The translations under genes were made by a program, and so were the position numbers. Shown here in pieces: positions 5,553-7,636 of a DNA stretch of 7,636 nucleotides (positions are counted from its first letter, which is position 1; each line of letters opens with the position of its first letter). Origin of the DNA: Anaerohalosphaeraceae bacterium (GTDB lineage: Bacteria; Planctomycetota; Phycisphaerae; Sedimentisphaerales; Anaerohalosphaeraceae); NCBI GenBank assembly GCA_030671565.1, contig DAOVIC010000090.1:1-7636 (forward strand). Reading direction: 5' to 3'. The notes beneath the pieces are model-generated. The model was not told the origin of the DNA. It made no database searches and was given only the letters and a program-made list of their open reading frames with translations.

Positions 5553-6205
5553 GTCGGGGGGCGATTTAGTTTTTTTCGTCTTGCGCCAATCATTAGCGAA
5601 CCCAATCCAAACAAAGCCAGCGTTATGGGTTCTGGTATCGTATCTACCGCTATGCTGTCAATGTATAACGTACATCCCTGCGGTTTCAGCATGAGGTCTT
5701 CGAGAGTTGCATCTGCACCTGTAAGCGTGATGAGGAACGCACCGTACCGGTAGTATTCGTCAATGATGGCGGTGTGCAACAGCTCGACGTCAGCAGTTTC
5801 AGGTGCGACCGTAAATACAGCGTCATCAGCGACGGCAGTGTAATAAATCATCTGTAAATACAACTGCTTTACCGGGTCGGAGGTCTGGCTCGACGGGACA
5901 TGAAGCGTTACCCAGTCAGACTGTTCGACGTACCATACTCCCTGGTGTCCGTGATCCATGGGTATCCATGGAACAAAGGGCTTGGTGTGGATTATGGTCG
6001 CGGTTGGTATACCGTACGGATTTGCGCCCGGTTCGGCATCGGAGTCGCTGGGATTTGTGTTTTCAGCAAATTCCCAAAGCTGAAAAGTTGTTCCCTCTTC
6101 ACCTCTCCAAGCGGGCGCATTGAGATCGGGCGTTGCCATCGCATTTGATGAAACGATGCATGCCGATACTATCAGTGCCAAAATTAAAATCGTCGTATTT
6201 CTCAT
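5543..6205 (-). CDS. Secreted PEP-CTERM protein of unknown function (operon gene 2)
   Basis: This is a 220-residue exported protein. The signal peptide covers about residues 1-24 with cleavage after A-M-A; V-S-A-C16 within it resembles a lipobox, but the short hydrophobic stretch before it and the C-terminal anchor favour ordinary cleavage. The mature domain shares W-E-F, N-P-Y-G (62-65), P-W-I, G-H-Q-G-V-W (86-91) and C178-x-x-Y-I-D-S with the upstream gene, so the two are paralogues of a family I cannot name. The tail is P-E-P (191-193), a hydrophobic helix and A-R-R-K-K, followed by an atypical eight-residue L-N-R-P-P-T-T-A extension beyond the basic cluster. I chose the ATG at 6203-6205 over the adjacent in-frame TTG (6206-6208); a G-rich run (GGGGGG, 6210-6215) a few bases upstream is the only ribosome-binding candidate. 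It lies 42 nt downstream of its paralogue, so it is probably translated from the same mRNA. Confidence 0.88.
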   Translation of the reverse strand: MRNTTILILALIVSACIVSSNAMATPDLNAPAWRGEEGTTFQLWEFAENTNPSDSDAEPGANPYGIPTATIIHTKPFVPWIPMDHGHQGVWYVEQSDWVTLHVPSSQTSDPVKQLYLQMIYYTAVADDAVFTVAPETADVELLHTAIIDEYYRYGAFLITLTGADATLEDLMLKPQGCTLYIDSIAVDTIPEPITLALFGLGSLMIGARRKKLNRPPTTA

Positions 6206-6219
6206 CAAACCCCCCGATT

Positions 6220-6250
6220 TAATCGATAGTCGTTTGTCAACGGTCGATTA
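6220..6250 (-). repeat. Intercistronic inverted repeat between the two paralogues
   Basis: TAATCGA (6220-6226) and TCGATTA (6244-6250) are perfect complements, and an inner CGTT/AACG pair (6231-6234 and 6239-6242) closes a four-base loop. The right arm overlaps the stop codon of the upstream gene (6248-6250). With no U tract it is not a classic terminator. It could stabilise the upstream message or shift the expression ratio of the two genes (inference). Confidence 0.5.
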
Positions 6251-6898
6251 GCTGTTTGTTTTTCTTTTTTTGATCATTGTGAATGCGGAGCCTATTGCCA
6301 GAAGCGCAAGTGTCGCCGGTTCGGGAACGGGTACCGTATGAATGGTCAGAGAATCAATATATATTTCGCAATCGCGCGGCAGAATGTAGATATCTTCAGA
6401 AGCTGGCGCCGGTTCCAGGGTGATCATATAGGTTGCCCGTACAAAGTTTTCGTCCAGAGCCTCTACTTCCAGGATGTCTATCGATGCGTATGCCGGTTGC
6501 GTAAATATCTGACTTTCACAGTTTTGGCATTCCGGACCTACCGTAAAGACCATCTGCATCCAGATGTTTTTCATCGGCGGCGGCGAAAGCTTATCATCGT
6601 TGGGGATATGTACCTTTAGCCAATCCTCAACTCTCCAGACACCTTGATGCCCCAGATAATTGTCAATCCATGGAGTTATGCCTTCGTACTCGATCGAGGC
6701 AAGAGGATTTCCATAGGGATTCTGCGCATTATCGGCATGTGTGGGATTATCTGCCGTGTCAAAATTCCAGATTTGATAGGTAGCTGTCGGATCATTTTCC
6801 CAATCGGGCGGTTCAAGATACAGCGCCGCCGATGCACCCTGGGCAAGCGCTAATCCCGCCACGATCACAAACATCACTGTAAACCGCTTTTTAAGCAT
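6248..6898 (-). CDS. Secreted PEP-CTERM protein of unknown function (operon gene 1)
   Basis: This 216-residue protein is a paralogue of the 5543-6205 product. The signal peptide covers about 1-24 (K-K-R, hydrophobic core, cleavage after A-S-A). Shared blocks are P-P-D-W near 30, Y-Q-I-W-N-F (41-46), N-P-Y-G (60-63), P-W-I, G-H-Q-G-V-W (83-88), W-L-K-V-H-I-P and C177-E-I-Y-I-D-S. Unlike its paralogue it carries a C-x-x-C pair (C124 and C127 in E-C-Q-N-C-E), which could be a disulfide or metal site. The tail is V-P-E-P (191-194), a hydrophobic helix and K-K-R-K: a PEP-CTERM exosortase signal. The ATG (6896-6898) follows AGGAG (6905-6909) by 6 nt. It is the first gene of a two-gene operon read from a probable promoter at 6962-6989. 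The domain is not one I can name; the function is unknown. Confidence 0.9.
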   Translation of the reverse strand: MLKKRFTVMFVIVAGLALAQGASAALYLEPPDWENDPTATYQIWNFDTADNPTHADNAQNPYGNPLASIEYEGITPWIDNYLGHQGVWRVEDWLKVHIPNDDKLSPPPMKNIWMQMVFTVGPECQNCESQIFTQPAYASIDILEVEALDENFVRATYMITLEPAPASEDIYILPRDCEIYIDSLTIHTVPVPEPATLALLAIGSAFTMIKKRKTNS

Positions 6899-6947
6899 GA
6901 CGTTCTCCTAATGAATACAAACTAATGTGTACCCCCCCGTAAAGGAG

Positions 6948-6955
6948 GAACGTTC
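6948..6955. promoter_or_regulatory. Palindrome GAACGTTC at the predicted transcription start
   Basis: This perfect 8-bp palindrome sits about 7 nt downstream of the -10 box of the minus-strand operon, at the expected start of transcription. A half-site-like GACGTTC lies at 6899-6905, next to the start codon. A repressor operator is possible, but an 8-bp palindrome alone is weak evidence. Confidence 0.2.
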
Positions 6956-6961
6956 AAATAT

Positions 6962-6989
6962 ATTCTACCAGAATTGACTGTCAGAGCAA
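6962..6989 (-). promoter_or_regulatory. Probable promoter of the two-gene PEP-CTERM operon
   Basis: On the minus strand TAGAAT (6962-6967, five of six consensus bases) is preceded by TTGCTC (6984-6989) with a 16-nt spacer. The -35 box matches mainly at its first three bases, so this is a moderate promoter. The predicted leader is about 57 nt and contains a run of seven G on the minus strand (6932-6938). Confidence 0.5.
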
Positions 6990-7007
6990 AACCTGGAGAG
7001 GCTATTT

Positions 7008-7064
7008 ATGACAAGAAAGACCTGCATTGGCCCTTTGCGGTGTGTCATTTCAGACGTCAATTAA
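7008..7064 (+). CDS. Possible 18-residue leader or small ORF
   Basis: ATG (7008-7010) to TAA (7062-7064) encodes MTRKTCIGPLRCVISDVN. A purine-rich GGAGAGG (6995-7001) ends 6 nt before the ATG, and a clear intrinsic terminator follows 46 nt after the stop. The arrangement resembles a leader peptide with an attenuator or a very short transcription unit. There is no residue run pointing to an amino-acid attenuator, no homologue is recognised and no good promoter is visible upstream, so it may be chance. Confidence 0.2.
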   Translation: MTRKTCIGPLRCVISDVN

Positions 7065-7110
7065 AATGAGTGATTTTCTGGCAGGATAGCAGGTACCGAT
7101 AAGAATTTAG

Positions 7111-7145
7111 AGCCGCGAGTCGGAGGGTAGTTTTCGCGGTTTTTT
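7111..7145 (+). terminator. Intrinsic terminator, plus strand, without an obvious gene upstream
   Basis: CCGCGA (7113-7118) pairs with TCGCGG (7134-7139) across a 15-nt loop, followed directly by six T residues (7140-7145). A G-T pair and an A-T pair can extend the base of the stem. No large plus-strand gene lies upstream in this interval (the nearest is the convergent-side sulfatase), so its transcript would be the small ORF at 7008-7064 or a short RNA. Confidence 0.7.
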
Positions 7146-7365
7146 CGCCCTTGAACTGGGATTTTCAGTGAGAAACGATGTCTTTTCACCGCTAATTCAT
7201 TGCTGTTTTAATGGCCTTGAAAAAATTATTTTTTCTTGAAAATGCACTATTTTTTTCTCCTGCCTAATTGCGCCAAGTTCGCAGTTTTGGGCGATTTCAG
7301 TTTGAGCGAAGGGTGGGCTGAGACTAAAGATGTGTGGTTCGGCTATAGCGATCCAAGCAAACTTC
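7146..7365. other. Gene-free AT-rich interval upstream of the ferredoxin gene
   Basis: No gene is supported here. The interval contains an AT-only inverted repeat, GAAAAAA (7219-7225) and TTTTTTC (7229-7235). It also holds a possible second plus-strand promoter, TTGAGC (7302-7307) followed after 17 nt by TAAAGA (7325-7330), which is weak. No riboswitch class is recognised. Confidence 0.35.
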
Positions 7366-7394
7366 TTTCATCCGCACGTTAAAAATGCTATACT
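7366..7394 (+). promoter_or_regulatory. Probable extended -10 promoter of the ferredoxin gene
   Basis: TATACT (7389-7394) is preceded by TGC, giving an extended -10 element (TGCTATACT). The best -35 candidate, TTTCAT (7366-7371) at 17 nt, is poor, as is common for extended -10 promoters. The predicted start is near 7401, about 72 nt before the ATG. Confidence 0.55.
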
Positions 7395-7400
7395 TACAGG

Positions 7401-7428
7401 AACCGGGCTTTTTGATAAAAGTCCGGTT
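7401..7428 (+). promoter_or_regulatory. Strong 12-bp stem-loop in the ferredoxin 5' leader
   Basis: AACCGGGCTTTT (7401-7412) pairs with AAAAGTCCGGTT (7417-7428) with one G-U pair and a TGAT loop. It is followed by the T-rich sequence TTATTTAATT. It begins almost exactly at the predicted transcription start, so it could be a 5'-terminal mRNA-stabilising hairpin. If transcription begins further upstream it could instead act as an imperfect terminator or attenuator. Confidence 0.6.
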
Positions 7429-7472
7429 TATTTAATTGGGTGTTTATCACTGAATATTGGAGTATTTATCTT

Positions 7473-7636
7473 ATGCGACGAAAGCTTGCTATTGTTCCTG
7501 AGAGGTGTTCCGGATGCAGGGTTTGTGAGATCGCCTGTGCCGTTCATAACCAGGGCGTAAATAATCCGAAGAAGGCGCGTATCCGTGTTACGGCAATTTA
7601 TCCTCATCCTGTTGTTCGTATGCCGGTGGTTTGCAG
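7473..7636 (+). CDS. 4Fe-4S ferredoxin-type electron-transfer protein, N-terminal fragment
   Basis: 54 complete codons are visible before the right edge. The product begins MRRKLAIVPERCSGC and has a full CxxCxxCxxxC 4Fe-4S motif (C12, C15, C18, C22). C54 after P-V-V probably opens the second cysteine cluster of a dicluster ferredoxin. The A-C-A-V-H-N-Q-G-V-N-N-P-K-K-A-R-I-R-V stretch resembles the ferredoxin subunits encoded beside tungsten aldehyde:ferredoxin oxidoreductases and the HycB/DmsB-like electron-transfer family (recalled resemblance). It would act in the cytoplasm passing electrons to or from an oxidoreductase encoded further right, which cannot be seen. The ATG at 7473 follows TTGGAG (GGAG at 7459-7462) by 10 nt. 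A promoter and a strong leader hairpin precede it. Confidence 0.85.
   Translation, partial: MRRKLAIVPERCSGCRVCEIACAVHNQGVNNPKKARIRVTAIYPHPVVRMPVVC

Noticed and set aside
6236..6241. TTGACA-like box on the minus strand between the two paralogues, suggesting an internal promoter
   Set aside because: No acceptable -10 box lies at 16-19 nt; the sequence there is G-rich.
7330..7560. Plus-strand open frame of 76 codons overlapping the ferredoxin start
   Set aside because: The ferredoxin frame has a clear 4Fe-4S motif and ribosome binding site; this one crosses the promoter and leader hairpin.

Overview
The window looks like a chromosomal segment of a Planctomycetota bacterium, probably the anaerobic or marine Phycisphaerae/Sedimentisphaerales side. 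This is an inference from gene content: several secreted PEP-CTERM proteins with PEPATMGLLALGG-type tails, an arylsulfatase-A-like sulfatase with a Tat/lipoprotein leader, and a ferredoxin start of the type often found beside aldehyde:ferredoxin oxidoreductase. No rRNA, tRNA, CRISPR array, transposase or phage gene was seen.

Left third (1-2385, all minus strand): three tandem, independently transcribed genes for secreted proteins. The leftmost is cut by the window edge. The other two (446-1156 and 1476-2195) are full-length paralogues that resemble choice-of-anchor E domain proteins with a PEP-CTERM tail. Each gene has a sigma70-type promoter with an 18-nt spacer, and the promoters and their upstream sequence are visibly homologous. 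The two complete genes each end in a near-identical intrinsic terminator. The array is a tandem duplication with a period of about 1.04 kb that carries promoter, leader, gene and terminator together. A dyad symmetry lies about 50 nt upstream of each -35 box and its arms covary between two of the copies.

Middle (2386-5518, plus strand): a gene-free stretch leads into miaB (tRNA ms2i6A methylthiotransferase, TTG start) and, 32 nt later, a lipoprotein sulfatase carrying the C-T-P-S-R formylglycine motif. The two are probably co-transcribed and end at a stem-loop between convergent genes.

Right part (5519-6989, minus strand): a two-gene operon of PEP-CTERM paralogues unrelated to the left-hand family (shared NPYG, GHQGVW and C-x-x-Y-I-D-S blocks), separated by a short spacer containing an inverted repeat. 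From 6990 to 7472 there is no large gene. This stretch holds a possible 18-codon ORF, a clear plus-strand terminator, an extended -10 promoter and a strong stem-loop, then the start of a 4Fe-4S ferredoxin gene cut by the right edge.

Taken together, five of the eight recognisable genes encode exported proteins, four of them with visible C-terminal sorting tails, beside a sulfatase. This fits a cell with a heavily decorated surface that desulfates polysaccharides, but no exosortase, sulfatase-maturating enzyme or glycosidase lies in the window, so a functional link is inference.
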